Positions 36,337-48,483 of a DNA stretch of 64,000 nucleotides are shown piece after piece. The notes under the pieces were generated by a model that worked only from the letters and a program-made list of their open reading frames with translations, searched no databases and had not been told where the DNA came from. Origin of the DNA: Ciona savignyi (Eukaryota > Chordata > Ascidiacea > Phlebobranchia > Cionidae); assembly GCA_000149265.1 (NCBI GenBank), contig CH002626.1:212054-276053 (forward strand), in the 5' to 3' direction. The translations under genes were made by a program, and so were the position numbers. Numbering within the stretch: position 1 is the first letter of the stretch; every line of letters starts with the position of its first letter.

Positions 36337-36624
36337 GATAGGATAGGATATTCATGTTTATCCCCGTAAAAAGAAAAACCCAGGTGGCTAAAAAACGGGC
36401 AATCATCAGATCACCTCGCGCCTACTGGCGGGTTACCGGAGGTATTGCAGTTTTGTGTATGATATACATATTTCTTCAATTTGGCGAAACCCATTATTCC
36501 GCTAGGTTCAGGCTATGACCGAAAAGTTCCTTGCCCAAGGACACAGCCGACTAGCTAGCGACCAGTTTAGAACCTGCAACCTATCGGCTAAAAGGCGTCG
36601 CACCACTAGACTAACTGGGCGGAC
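36337..36624 (-). mobile_element. Family 1 SINE downstream of lectin C
   Basis: Tandem-duplication partner of 29865-30153. Confidence 0.7.
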
Positions 36625-37313
36625 ATAATAAAGCAAATAAAAAATGAAAAGAGCAAACGATAAAAAGGCGAACGAAAGATAATAATGAAGTCACATAAAA
36701 CATGGAATAATAAATGAGAACAAAAATACTCTTTTGAATTTACAATTATAAATAATTAAATTAAAGAGTGTCACTTCAATTACGGAACAAATAATTGTTA
36801 AGTTTTAAAAATGGTTAAATGTTTATCCTTGGTACTGGAGCATCATATATAGTTCAACCGAATACCCTAAATAGGTTGGGGCCCCCTTTGCACCTGAAGT
36901 TTAAAAAAATATTTTTTTAAATTAATACATGCTGACCTTATATACCGAAAGTTAGACTATAAATACTTAAAGCAAAAGTTGAGGGTGCAGTGGAATAGCT
37001 AAAATGGTTTTGGCTTTATGGTAGAATGTTACAATTCCGACATTAGCATTTGGTTGGTGGTTTGTGTACCTAAGAAAACAGGCGGGAGCTTGCCTGAACC
37101 TAACAGGAGAACAAAACTAAAAATTCCACCATTGCCAGAATTTACTGGATTAGTTGATTTTATTAAAAGTAAAAAAGGCCTCAAGCATATATAACACACA
37201 ACAATAGCTCATTGAACCTGACGCTTGACTCTATTGAATTGCCTGTCGTATGAACGGTTGTATGGTCGAAATGCTAACGCGACTATTTATATACCGCATT
37301 CGGATGTCTCTCA

Positions 37314-37617
37314 ATACTACAGGATTGCTTGGAGCGCTTGGGTCGCTTGGTTTGCAATTTTAACCCTGTCCCAAGCACTAATCTCAACCCCAGAACTAAC
37401 TTTAACACCAACCCCAACATTAATATCATATTCGTTTTTTTACCGAGCTAAGTTTCGAACCCATGATGGGCTCGTCACCAGGACCTTTTTTTGTATAATA
37501 GTCGGTATATGTATCGGTCGCGATAACCATTTGGCCACACGACCGTACAATATCATAATCTTTATTGCTATCCAAGCGCTCCAAGCGCGCCATGCGCTCT
37601 AAGCGATCCTGTAGTAT
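37314..37617. mobile_element. MITE with ATACTACAGGAT ends carrying a SINE
   Basis: Same element downstream of lectin C. The SINE (37430-37548) is flanked by the 8-bp duplication AATATCAT (37422-37429 and 37549-37556). Confidence 0.65.
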
Positions 37618-37845
37618 TTAGAAGTACCGCCGCATGCTATTTAAAAAAGGATCAGTGACAACGAGCCTGTATGGTAAAATTCGTACTTTTAAGCCATAGA
37701 ATAAATTACTCCGTTTTTTACATTATCCTATATAGTCTATATTTGAATGTAATGTGTGGCTGCGGGACAAATTTTCAAACCAAATTTTTTTCGTTGTAGT
37801 ATTTTGTTAAAATGTCGTTGTTTAATATAGTAAAATTATTTAGAA

Positions 37846-38293
37846 CTAGATAGTGTCAACCACAGGTTTAGGCGACAATATTCTTAATACACAATTAATA
37901 TTTAAGGTGATAAATCCAAAGGAATTAATTTTGGACGTTTAAAACGGAAACGATATAGTGCTTGAATAACTGCTTTAATTATATTGGTGGAATGTTGGTA
38001 CGTTAGCCACTGCAGTTTAAAGAGAAACAAATTACCTAGGGCTTACACCCTAAAAGAAAAATTTATAGAAAAATATCGTTTCGGATTTTAACGTCCCAGG
38101 GGAATTCCCCTGAATTTATCACCCAACATTTTAGTGTCTGAATATCTAGACCGTATTGTGTAAAAAATGACCAAGTTTCATTACGATTTCATTATTCCAT
38201 AGATATCGGTCCATGTCTGTCTACCGTTTGACGAATAAATACAAAAATACGGACAAAACAATATGAGTCCCGTTTTTTTCAAAGGGAACCCAT
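37846..38293 (-). mobile_element. Short complete copy of the CTAG-ended element
   Basis: 448 bp: CTAGATAGTGTCAACC at one end, a hairpin end (CCCGTTTTTTTCAAAGGGAACCCAT) at the other, with a single internal unit containing AGGGGAATTCCCCT at 38098-38111. T flanks both element ends when read on its own strand. Confidence 0.6.
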
Positions 38294-39361
38294 AACAAGA
38301 TACCACCGACTGCTACATGCACTCCATCTCAAAAACGTCAGTAACTCTATATCTATTTCATTATGGTGTCCATTTGAAAAAATCTTGCCACGACTTCTTC
38401 TACAAGGAATAATAGAACAATTATAAAATGTTTCTTGTTTGTTAGACAACATGGTTAAGATATTCAGCAAGTGATATTTTGAGTTATAAATTCTGGGGAG
38501 ATTCCCTGAGACTCAAAAAACCAAAACGGTGGATCTTTAAAGAAATGATTTCTTTTGAGCATAACTGCTGGAACAGCTGCTCAAATTTTGATCAGGTTTA
38601 GTAAATGTTAGAGCGGTAGCCGCCACTGTACCAATAATGATAAAGTAATATAATACTTGGGAAAATATCTAGAAATATGTTTTGTTCCTAATTCATGACT
38701 TTGACAGGCATGTCATATCGCAAGAATTAGATGAACTAATAAATTAAGGTGTTAGCTATTATGTATCAGCTAGCTATGCAATGACAAATTTTGATTAAAT
38801 TACTCAAAGGAAACTCCAGCCACGATTGGAGTGTTTGAATAAGATATAAGGGGGGGTTTCCTTTCTAAATTGCTAGGCAGCATATTAAAGCGGTTGTTAA
38901 TCATTGCAAATCCCAAATATAAAATAACTATAACTATATTTTCAGGAAATGCAAAATCTGAATCAAAAAATCTCTTATCTTTGATCCGCAAATGTTGATT
39001 AAGTAACAGGCAAAATACATATAGGCCTACATTAATGGAGTTTTTAAATAAGATAAAGGGGGTTTGATTTTCCAAGAACTGCATATACAGCTTATCTAAG
39101 AGATTGTTAATATTTGCAAATCCCAATTTTTAAAAATTACTCACTAAATAGTCAACAAAGTTTATCGTAACGGTGAACGATAATTAAACCACAACCTTGG
39201 TAAATTTATCTTCGTTTTAATATCCTGGAACACGGTAACATCTAATTAATGACTGTTCCTTAACTTAACGGAATATGCATTGTTCAGGTTAAACATCGTA
39301 TCAACAGAACAATTCCCTTCCCATATAATAACACGCAAACTAATTATTATGACACTTTTAG
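38294..39361. other. Lectin-type 5' flank without exons 1-3
   Basis: 38.3-38.76 kb is repeat DNA also found at 48.5-48.8 kb. 38.8-39.2 kb matches (inverted) the 5' flank of copies F (46.1-46.45 kb) and H (61.3-61.65 kb). Near 39210 it joins intron-3-like sequence of copy D. Confidence 0.5.
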
Positions 39362-39620
39362 GATTTTGGAAGCTCAAATGTCCGTTCTCACGACGGAAAA
39401 TTATTGGATCGGCTTGACTGACAAAGCGGGTGAAGGTCGGTTCGTGTGGGAGGATGGCACCGCACTTCAGAGCAGCCAAGCTAACTGGAAGCCAGGACAG
39501 CCGAACGACTATAATAACAAAGAAGATTGCGTGGGTGGAAATTATAAAGGTTTAATGCAGTGGAATGACTATCCTTGTTCCAGGGATACGCTGTATGCTC
39601 TTTGCGAACGAAAAGCTTAA
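39362..39620 (+). pseudogene. MBL-like lectin copy D, solitary last CTLD exon (QPN)
   Basis: Only the last exon remains: acceptor TTTTAG, then ILEAQMSVLTTENYWIGL, the sugar motif GQPN in place of EPN, MQWNDYPC, and CERKA with stop. Upstream DNA (38.8-39.2 kb) matches the 5' flank of copies F and H, then jumps near 39210 directly into intron-3-type sequence, so exons 1-3 and the promoter-proximal DNA were deleted. Open but without start or signal. Confidence 0.75.
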
Positions 39621-40049
39621 GTTTCTAGCTGTTAAGTAATAAGCAACCACGTTTTGTTTAATTTCATGCAATTTCGTTTGCACTCATTTTCTTACATATA
39701 AATGATCTTTATTAATACAAAAGAAAATACATTGCATCGACTGTTAAAGAAAACTTAACGAAATGAACCATACCGAGCATGGTGGAAAATTAGTCTGTTA
39801 ATCCCGATGTATAGCAAGTTGTTATAAAGGATTATTTTATTATTTGCTGGTATGAAGCATTACTCGTGCAACAGTAAGTTAGAAAGGTTGTCCACCGTCC
39901 ATAAATTATATGTAATTTGTATACCCATATTATGATTTGGTATAAGCAATGGTATAGTACGTACCCAGCATCAATTAAAGTTTTAAAAGGGTTAATTGTC
40001 TAACTTATTATACATTGCATTATAGCGTCATGCAATTCTACCGAATAGC

Positions 40050-40265
40050 TTAGTGCGTCGCCTTGCAGCCGAAGGATTTAAAATTTAAAATTTTTGAGTT
40101 GTTTAGTCGTTTTTTTACAAGGTATTTTGCCGATATTTCCTGAACCTAGTAGAATCATTTTCAAATTAAGAAACTGGCCAAGTTGTTTCGGTTTGTGTGC
40201 ATAAGCAAACATGGAGGGTATTGTCTGAACCCATTAAATTACCGAGAAAGAGAAAATAAAATAAA
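40050..40265 (+). mobile_element. tRNA-derived SINE, family 3
   Basis: Head ACCGAATAGCTTAGTGCGTCG, body with GGTTTGTGTGCATAAGCAAA and GTCTGAACCCATTAAATTA. Inverted copies at 42595-42800 and 58545-58755, a partial one at about 25920-26050. Confidence 0.55.
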
Positions 40266-40504
40266 ATTAATCTATCACAGTTAACATACTATAGTGTTTT
40301 TTTAGGTTAGGAATTAAAAAAAGACAAAGGAAAAATGTTCCTCTATGTAACGGTGGAAACGAAAATTTTCCAAAGCGAAATGGTAGAAACAAAAGTTTTG
40401 TTTCTGAAAAAATGTATTAGTTAATTTCTTTCGCCGTTAGGTAGCACTAGAGGTTAAACAGTAAAAATACCCATAAAACTTCCTGCTCTGGCAGTCTAGC
40501 CGAT

Positions 40505-40565
40505 TCAATAATTTTCTGTCGTGAGAACGGACTCTCGAAGGGGATTTGTAAATTCAAAATTATTA
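40505..40565 (-). pseudogene. Scrap of a lectin last exon
   Basis: On the minus strand, the piece encodes the start of a CTLD last exon (SVLTTEN region) preceded by intron-3-like sequence that continues to about 40680. The joint has a deletion, and the exon stops after the tryptophan region. No other exon of this copy is visible. A relic of a further lectin copy. Confidence 0.45.
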
Positions 40566-41043
40566 GTGCGATGTTTGACCGAACAGTTTATTCACTTGTT
40601 ATGTCGAAGCGATATTCGAAACTTAGCCTGATACAAAAATAAGGAAGTAGCAAAAAAAGTTGCGGTTAAACACGTGGTTGACTCTCCTTGGTTATAAATA
40701 ATTCCACTATATTACGCAACTAAATTTTTTTTAAATTTGGTATTTTTTAGAAATATAATTGTTTCATATCGGTTTGTTTTATACACATATAGCTGTTTCA
40801 TTTTGTGGTGTTTTGTAGAAAGATAGTTGTTTCATATAAAATTTTGGTCAGCTCATAAATGGATTTATAAAACTCAATCCACTTAATAAAAGGACATCTG
40901 CTTGATTTGGACTTCGCACAAAACCAAGGCTCTTTATTGCGAGGATTTGAATAGTCACACAATTGTGAAGGTGTGTACCTGCAAAAATAATATCAAATTT
41001 TAAAATACAAAAAAATCAGCAGGATTGCGATTTATTTGTGTTA

Positions 41044-41268
41044 ATGTCATCACAATGGTGTATAAGATCATCACAATGGTGTATGATGTCATCACAATGG
41101 TGTATAATGTCATCACAATGGTGTATAATGTCATCACAATGGTGTGTAATGCCATCACAATAGTGTATAATGGCATCACAATGGTGTATAATGGCATCAC
41201 AATGGTGTATAATGGCATCACAATGGTGTATAATGGCATCACTCACAATGGTGTATGGTGGCATCACA
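41044..41268. repeat. 21-bp tandem repeat, about 10.5 copies
   Basis: Unit ATGTCATCACAATGGTGTATA with ATGGC variants in the right half. The unit length is a multiple of three, so several frames stay open on both strands; these are artefacts. Confidence 0.85.
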
Positions 41269-41696
41269 AAAGCAAAACTATATTCGACAAACAAATTGCT
41301 TATTTTAAAGGAATAAGTTACATCATTATGATTTCATAAAGTTTTGAAAATTTCATAATTTGTGCCTTGCAGCCACACATTGTATTACAGTTTCAGGAAA
41401 GTTGAGAAAAGTTGAGGAATTCAAATATAGACATTACAGAATAATGTCAAAAACATGGATAACCAAAAAAATAGGAGTATTTTATTCTTTGGCTTAAAAG
41501 TACGATCTTTTTTATATAGTTTTTATTTTTTGACTTAAAAGTACGATCTTTTTATATAGAATGCGGTATATAAATGGTCGCGTTACCATTTCGACCGTAC
41601 AACCGTTCATAAGACAGGCAATTCAATAGAGTCTAACGTCAGAGCTTTACAAGTTCCAACAACACTAAAAACCGAATCCGAATAAAGGATATACAT

Positions 41697-41935
41697 ATTT
41701 TTTTACTGAGCCAAGTTTCGAACCCATGATGGGCCCGTCACAAGAACCCATTTTAATAAGAGTCGGTATATGTATCGGTCGCGTTAACCATTCGGCCGCA
41801 CGACGGTATACATGTTCGTTTTTTTAACCGAGCCAAGTTTCGAACCCATGATGGGCTCGTCACGAGGACCGTTTTTTTGTATAAGAGTAGGTATATGTAT
41901 CGGTCGTGCTAACCATTCGGGCACACGACCGTAAA
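41697..41935 (-). mobile_element. Two tandem tRNA-Ser-like SINEs (family 2)
   Basis: Two adjacent minus-strand units, each with GGCCGAATGGTTAACGCGA-type A-box and ATGGGTTCGAAACTTGGC-type B-box, split near 41817. Other recognisable copies: 11855-11965(+), 14150-14233(-), 32611-32700(+), 44441-44565(+), 44960-45075(+), 52238-52335(+), 56698-56760(+), 59618-59740(+) and 60082-60180(+). No anticodon arm folds as a functional tRNA. Confidence 0.65.
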
Positions 41936-41999
41936 TGTTAGGTCATATTTGATAATAAAATAAACTAAAACCACCTACGCGTGTATCAAAATCATAAAA

Positions 42000-42329
42000 A
42001 TTAGTTTGCGTTGTTTATGAGGGGGTTTGTCAATTCAAAGTTTTTAGTGTAATGTTTACCCAAACAGTTTATTCACTTGTTATGTCGAAGCGATATTCGA
42101 AACTTAGCCTGATACGAGGAAGTAGCAAAACGCGTCTGTATCAACCTAAGCAAGACGGGTTTATGTCAACGTACTCACCGCATTACGTCTTTACTCTTAG
42201 GTGCTTGCATTGCTAAGGTTGCTCCTAATTGGCTGCACTTAGATTTAGCTTGGTCGTATGTCATACCAGATTGAACGGTGTAGTAAAAATAACCATTGCC
42301 TGGACCGTGCCATACATCTCCACCGATTA
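42000..42329 (-). pseudogene. MBL-like lectin copy E, CTLD first-part exon only
   Basis: Exon 42179-42329 (151 nt; VIGGDVWHGPGNGYFYYT, SKCSQLGATLAMQAP) has good acceptor and donor. Downstream, intron 3 breaks at about 42000, a few bases before the last exon should begin, and runs into unrelated repeat DNA. No hinge or collagen exon is found on its 5' side up to the F unit. Its flank (42.1-42.5 kb) matches that of copy G at 53.2-53.5 kb. Confidence 0.7.
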
Positions 42330-43258
42330 CTAGAAATGGTTTAGGTCAATTATATCATTTTTGCGTGTAAATCCAGGGCGTAAGATAATTAGTATAAAAT
42401 TAAAGTGAGAAATTAAATAAATCAACTTGGTAGCTAACCTCATCCCATGGTTATGCGACTGTCTGGGAGTTGTTGGACGGATCAATAGTTTTAATAAAAA
42501 AACAAAGCCTCTATATGCGCCGGGTAAAAGCACTTATTTACATGTATGTAAATGAGAAAATATTTTTATTTTTTTTAACTGTAGTAGATTTTTTGTTTTG
42601 TTTTTCTTCATAAATTATTGGGTTCAGGCAAGCCCGACTTTGCTTAAGAACACAAACCAATATACTTAAGTCAGTTACTTAATATTTAAATTATTCTACA
42701 AGTTTAAGGTAATGTCGACAAAATAACTTGCAAAAAACGACTAAAGCAGCGACAAATTTCAAATCTAAAACCCTTTGACTGCAAGGTGACGCACCAATCT
42801 ATCAAATTATTCGGTGGAAGTGCATAACGAAACAATTCCAAGAACAGACAATCTCTCTTTTCAGAACTTAACATGAATTGGTGACCAACATTGCCCTTAG
42901 TATTTAACTGGGAACATACTGTACCATGGCCTATACCGAAACATAAGAAGGATATGCAATTTAGTTATGTAATATGGACAGTGGACAAACTGGAAAACCT
43001 ACTGCGGCTGCATGGTTAATTGTCTCTGTTTAGTTTTGACAAATTTAATCTCTTAAAATAACTTGGTTGTTCTGCGGAATTTTATCCTCATTTTCACTGT
43101 GCTCGGTAAGGTTCCATTACATTGAGTTTTCTGTAAAAGTCAATGCAATAGATTTGTTTGTTGTATTGATACAAGTAATTTATATGTAAGCGAATTAACT
43201 GGAATACAAGTTTCATTGAATTAAACAAAATGTGGTGGTTTATGACTGAACTTAAGAC

Positions 43259-45810
43259 TTAAGGTTTCCGTTCGCAAAGAGCATACAGGTCACGGGAACA
43301 AGGGTAGTCATTCCATTGCAGTGTATCTAAGTAATTTATGCCGATGCAATCTTCGTTATTGCCGGCGTTGTTCGGCTCTCCCGGCTTCCAGTTAGCTTGG
43401 CTGCTCTGAAGTGCGGTGCCATCTTCCCACACGTACCGACCTTCATCCGTTCTGTCAGTCATGCCGATCCAATATTCTTCCGTCGTAAGAACGGACATTT
43501 GAGCTTCCAGAATCCTAAGAATGCCATAATAATTAGTTTGTATAGTGTTGTGTGGGAAGGGAATTGTTCTGTTAATACGATGTTTAACCTGAACATTGCA
43601 AACTTCGTTAAGTTAAGGAATAGTCATTAATTAGATGTTACCGTGTTTCAGGCTATTAAAACGAGGAAAAATTAGCTGATGGAATTAGATAAATAGATAA
43701 ACTGTACACTTAAAATAAGGATTATGACATGACGGTTGTTGTAGATGGCGTATAACCAATTAAGACCTCTTTGAACGGCAGGATGTGACGAGTGGTACCC
43801 TCCATGAGTCATCGTTTTTAAACGAGTGTTTTGCTGAGTAACAATGGTGGTGATTTCCCAATGTTTGTTTGGTTGAAAGCAGGATGTGCTAGGCTGCGCG
43901 CCGGTGTTCTCGTTTAGCTGTAAAGTTTTGTAATCGTGGAGCAGTGCTTTGTAAAATAAAGGTGTTGAATGTGCATCTGCTAGCTGTTTTGTTGGAAAAA
44001 AGTTGCCGATGTACGAAGGGGTATGGGCTCAAAATTTTTAAACAAAATTTTGTAGGGTTTTGAGTTTAGGTTGCAGATCCAAGCTTCAATTTTAAATTGT
44101 GAAAAATCTAAGACTTCCTGTGTCAGGTGTTTAAGTGACAGTCGTTTTTGTATGGTCAGTTTGCATTGGAGAGATAGGGAAAATAATTAGTTGAACGCCT
44201 CCTGTAAGGGATGGGGTCAGAATTAGGTTTAGTTTTGGGGTTGGTGTTTGGGAAAAGGTTAGAATTAGTTTTCACAGTTTTATTGAGCAATATCATTCCT
44301 TCTCACTTTCCCACATTTTTGTGTTGCCCGATTTAAACATGTCGTCAATATAGCATCATTGCTCTACATGTAAAACAGTATGGTAAAACCCGTAACGCCG
44401 ATAATTTAACTTTTGGTTCGACCTAACTGGACCCTTGTTCACAGGGTGGTGTGGCAGAATATTAATGTCATCGATATACATATATCAATTCTATACATAA
44501 AAAGATATTAAGGACTAGCCCATAGTAAGTTCGAACCTTAGCCCGATACAAAAAAACAATTGATGCCTAAGTTAGTAACCAGACGGATCTATGTCAACGT
44601 TCTCACCGCATTACGTCTCTGCTCCTCGGTGCTTGAGTTGCTAAGGTTGCTCCTAATTGGCTGCACTTAGATTTAGCTTCATCGTATGTCATACCAGATT
44701 GAACGGTGTAGTAAAAATACCCATTGCCTGGACCGTGCCATATTTCTCCAACAATTACTGAAAATAGTTTAAAACAATTATATCATGTATGCACTATAAT
44801 TTCAGTAGGTAACAACGAGTAGGCTATTAGATAATTATTTATGCCATTACTAACTAATTTCAGGTCGCTAGTCAAATCCTACTGAAAAAAAACACTAGCT
44901 GGGCGTTGCTTAAACCATGTGGATCATAGGGCTTAACAAACACAAAATAAGTTTAGAATTGTATGGCGAAATAGTTACTGCGACTGATACATGAACTCAT
45001 TTCAATATATAAAAAATGGTGTCTTGCTCATGGGTTCGAATCCTAGCATAGAAAAAATGTTTCCTTAAAACAAAAGTTGACCTGTTCTTTTCTTAGGAAT
45101 GCCCGACTGCCCGAGTATTAATAAAGAAATAAAATGTTTTAACCAAATTGGGATTTTAAATCAAATCGCTGAACAGCATCTAACAATTATAAACTTACCT
45201 TTCATGCCCTGGAAATTTTCTTCTGCGAACAAGTAAGAATGTTAAAAGATATCCGTAACGCAAAGATACAATCAAATCAGTTAAATTAACATAAAACGCT
45301 CGAGAAAGAAATGCCAACAGGAAAAGATATTATCCTGTTTTGTAAAATAAATTTAAATTTTATCAGTCGTTAACAATTAAATGGGTCAAGATCTTAAATT
45401 AAATGAACGAAGACACCGGAATACGGCCTTCTTTAAAGCACAATATTTTTTTAAAAATTAAAGGCATTATTATAATTAAAATGTAGAACCCCTTTCTTAA
45501 TAATGTAGTTTGTGTTGTAAAAGTGGTTACCTTTCTTCTGTATATCAGAAATTGTCTTGGCCATGGCCGCAATATCCTCTTCAGTTTCGTTCAATCTGTC
45601 CTCCAAGGCAGTGATGGAGTTTTCGAGCTCAGCTGTGCTGCCAGTGTCCCCCTTTGGCCCCTTTGCACCGTTGTGCCCAGGCGGCCCTGGAGGTCCCTGG
45701 TCTCCTTTCTCAGGAGGAGACGATTCGCAGGTCAAGACAACTTGGTTGGACGCCTGTACAACAGAAATCACAACAGCTAAAAGGACGACAACTACTTTAA
45801 TTGAAACCAT
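43259..45810 (-). CDS. MBL-like collagenous C-type lectin, copy F (complete)
   Basis: Exons 45531-45810, 45199-45222, 44607-44757 and 43259-43514, all with valid splice sites and phases 1, 1, 2. Signal peptide with a long core (VVVVLLAVVISVVQA), N-terminal Cys, eight Gly-X-Y triplets, and a coil containing an N-glycosylation sequon (LNETEE). The hinge exon reads ENFQGMKG: both cysteines of the CQC hinge in B are replaced. CTLD: YWIGMTDRTDEGRYVW, EPNN, LQWNDYPC, CERKP. Family role: secreted, calcium-dependent recognition of mannose-type sugars. TATA at 46068-46074. The unit is nearly repeated by copy H. Intron 3 holds an unmatched block at 43.7-44.3 kb. Confidence 0.85.
43740..44300. other. 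Unmatched block in lectin F intron 3
   Basis: Locally G-rich DNA (GGCAGGATGTGACGAGTGG, GGCTGCGCGCCGGTG) absent from the shorter intron of copy H. Probably an insertion; ends and type not identified. Confidence 0.35.
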
Positions 45811-46067
45811 CGTACAAAGTTTAAACAATTCTACATAAGAGGAAAAAATTATTAGGATCGCTTAAGATAAAGTGATAGCAAATATTGATTTAAATTTTAC
45901 CAGAGAAATTTTAATTTTAGTCGGTGATAAATGAGCGGCCGCTTTCTGTAATAATTTACAAACCATGCTGAAGACAAAAATAAAATATCAGGTATCTTCT
46001 AGGACAGATTTTAACCAAGTTTTACTGAAAAGAAAATTTTACTGTCTCGTAGTACTGGTTTGTAACG

Positions 46068-46074
46068 TTATATA
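46068..46074 (-). promoter_or_regulatory. TATA box of lectin copy F
   Basis: Minus-strand TATATAACGTTAC preceded by CAGCACGCTTGGC, 258 bp before the ATG. Confidence 0.6.
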
Positions 46075-46590
46075 TAGCCAAGCGTGCTGTGTATTTTAAA
46101 CTTTACTCCAAGGTTGTGGTTTAATTATCGTACACCGATACGATACACTTTGTTGACCATTTAGTAAGTAATTCTTAGAAATTGGGATTTGCAAATATTA
46201 ACAATCTCTTAGATAAGCTTAATGTATTTTGCCGGTTACTTGATCAACATTTGCGGATCAAAGATAAGAGAATTTTTAATGCAGATTTTGCATTTCGTGG
46301 AAATATAGTTTTAGTTATTTTATATTTGCGATTTGCAATGATTAATAACCACTTTAATATGCTGTCTAGCAGTTTTGTAGAAAGGAAACCCCCGTTATAT
46401 CTTATTTAAACACTCCAACCGTAAATGGAGTTTCCCTTGAGTAATTTAATCAAAATGTGTCATTGCTTATGAATTAAATATTAGCCAACACTTTAACGTA
46501 TTAATTCATTTAATTCTTGCGATATGGCATGCTTGTCACAGTCATGATTTGAGAACAAAACATAATTTTTAGATATTTCCCCAAGTATTT

Positions 46591-48483
46591 ATGGGTCCCA
46601 TTTGGAAAAAAATGGGACACATATTGTTTTTGTCCGTTTTTTTTTTTTTTTTTCTTTTTTTTTTTTTTCGTTAAACGCTTGACAGGCATGGCTTGTGGCT
46701 CCGACATCTACCAGAAATGATAATGAAATCGCAATGAAACTTAGTCATTGGTTAGACCACATGGTCTAGATGAGCAGAAACCAACATTTTTTGTAATATA
46801 CCTAGGGGAATTCCCCTGGGGGGTGGAAAACCAAAACGGTATTTTTTGTCAAAAAATTTAGCGTTTTTGGGCATAGCGCAGGAACGGCTGCTCCAATTTT
46901 GATCAGATTTGGTAAAATAGTAGCGTGTTAGCCACTGCGTTACCAATTAAAAGAAACAAAATATTTACCTAGGGAAATACCCTAAAACGAAGATATGTTT
47001 CTAAATCAAGATTGTGACAGGCATAGATTGTGGCTCCGACATCTAACAGAAGGGATAATGGAATCCCAATGAAACTTTGTCATTTGTTAGACCACATGGT
47101 CTAGATGAGCAGAAACCAAAATTTTGGGTAATATACCTAGGGGAATTCCCCTGGAAGGTGAAAAACCAAAACGGTATTTTTTTCCAAAAATTTAGCTTTT
47201 TGGGGGCATAGGGCATGACCGGCTGCTCCAATTTTGATCAGATTTGGTAAAATAGTAGCCCGTTGGCCACTGCGTTACCAATTAGAAGAAACAAAATATT
47301 AACCTAGGGAAATACCCTAAAAATGAAGATATGTTTCTAAATCAAGATTGTGACAGACATGGATTGTGGCTCCGGTATCTAACAGAAGGGATAATGGAAA
47401 CCCAATGAAACTTCGTCATTTGTTAGACCACATGGTCTAGATATGCAGAAATTAAAATTGTGGGTGATAAATTTAGGGAAATTATTCTGAAACCTTAAAA
47501 ACCAAAACGGGATTTTTTTCTAAAAAATAGCTTTTTACGGGATAGCGCATGAACAGATTCTCCAATTTTAATCAGATTTAGTGGAATGGAAGTGCATTAG
47601 TCACTGATTTAACACTTGAAACAAAAAAAAGATTACGTCATGAAATACCCTAAAAAATAAGATTTTTTCTTCAAATCATGATAGCAACATGCATAGCATG
47701 GCGCCCCGACATCTACCAGAAAGAGTAATGGAATCGCAATAAAAATTTGACACTTGTAAAATAACATGGTCTAGATATGCAGAAGCTATAATTTTGGGTA
47801 AGGAATCCAGGGGAATTCCCATGAGACGTTAAACCAAAACGTTTTTTTTGTAATAAATTATCTGTTTGGGGCATAGCGCTTGAACGGCTGCTCTAATTTT
47901 GATCAGATTTGGTTAAATGTTAGAACATTATACACTCTGAGTTAATTTATTAAAAGAAAGAAAACATTTACTTAGGGTAATCACCTTAAAAACGAAAATA
48001 TGTTCTTGAATTATGATTGTGACAGGCATGCCATATCGCTACATATCCAACAAAGAGAGACTGACATATCCAACAAGGATACAAATCAGAATAAAACTTT
48101 AAGAATTGTTACATAACATGACCCACATATGTAAAACAGAAACTTATCTACTAAACCCAGGAGAATTCCCTGAAACCATGAAATCGGGCTATTTTGGAAA
48201 TTTAGCTTTATTTTACCACCACGCTTGAAAACAAGCTTTAATTTAAAAACATTTGTGGTGAAATGTTTGTAAAGTTAAGAATTTTATTCTTTTCTCAACT
48301 ACACATGGAAAAGAATTTTGGTCTGATAACTATGGGACCCATGCGTTTATGCTTGCAGAAACAAAGTACCTATTCAGTGTATAAAATACAAATTGTGGTT
48401 AGGGACCCTGTAGCATGAATATATGGCATACGACATGTGTTTTACAAATAGTGGTGGTTAAACACGTGGTTGACACTCTCTAG
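46591..48483 (+). mobile_element. CTAG-ended element with internal tandem repeats, plus orientation
   Basis: Starts ATGGGTCCCATTTGG with the terminal hairpin, then poly-T, then units of about 330 bp (palindromes at 46804 and 47139), and ends GACACTCTCTAG. The sequence AAGTATTTTATTAC near 61774 is the empty version of the insertion site and again shows no target duplication. It lies upstream of lectin copy F. Confidence 0.62.

Larger units (their letters stand above)
33211..38050 (+). repeat. Tandem segmental duplication, unit 2 (lectin C)
   Basis: Partner of 26336-31605. Both units share the inner SINE with the same AATATCAT target duplication, so the tandem copying followed that insertion. 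Confidence 0.7.
42545..46575 (-). repeat. Direct segmental duplication, unit 1 (lectin F)
   Basis: Starts with the AT-rich block and SINE near 42.55-42.80 kb and includes all of copy F and its 5' flank. The same order occurs at 58480-61775 around copy H. Confidence 0.7.

Noticed and set aside
41000..41339. Repetitive open frames on both strands (for example a TIVM repeat).
   Set aside because: Produced by a 21-bp tandem repeat whose length is a multiple of three.
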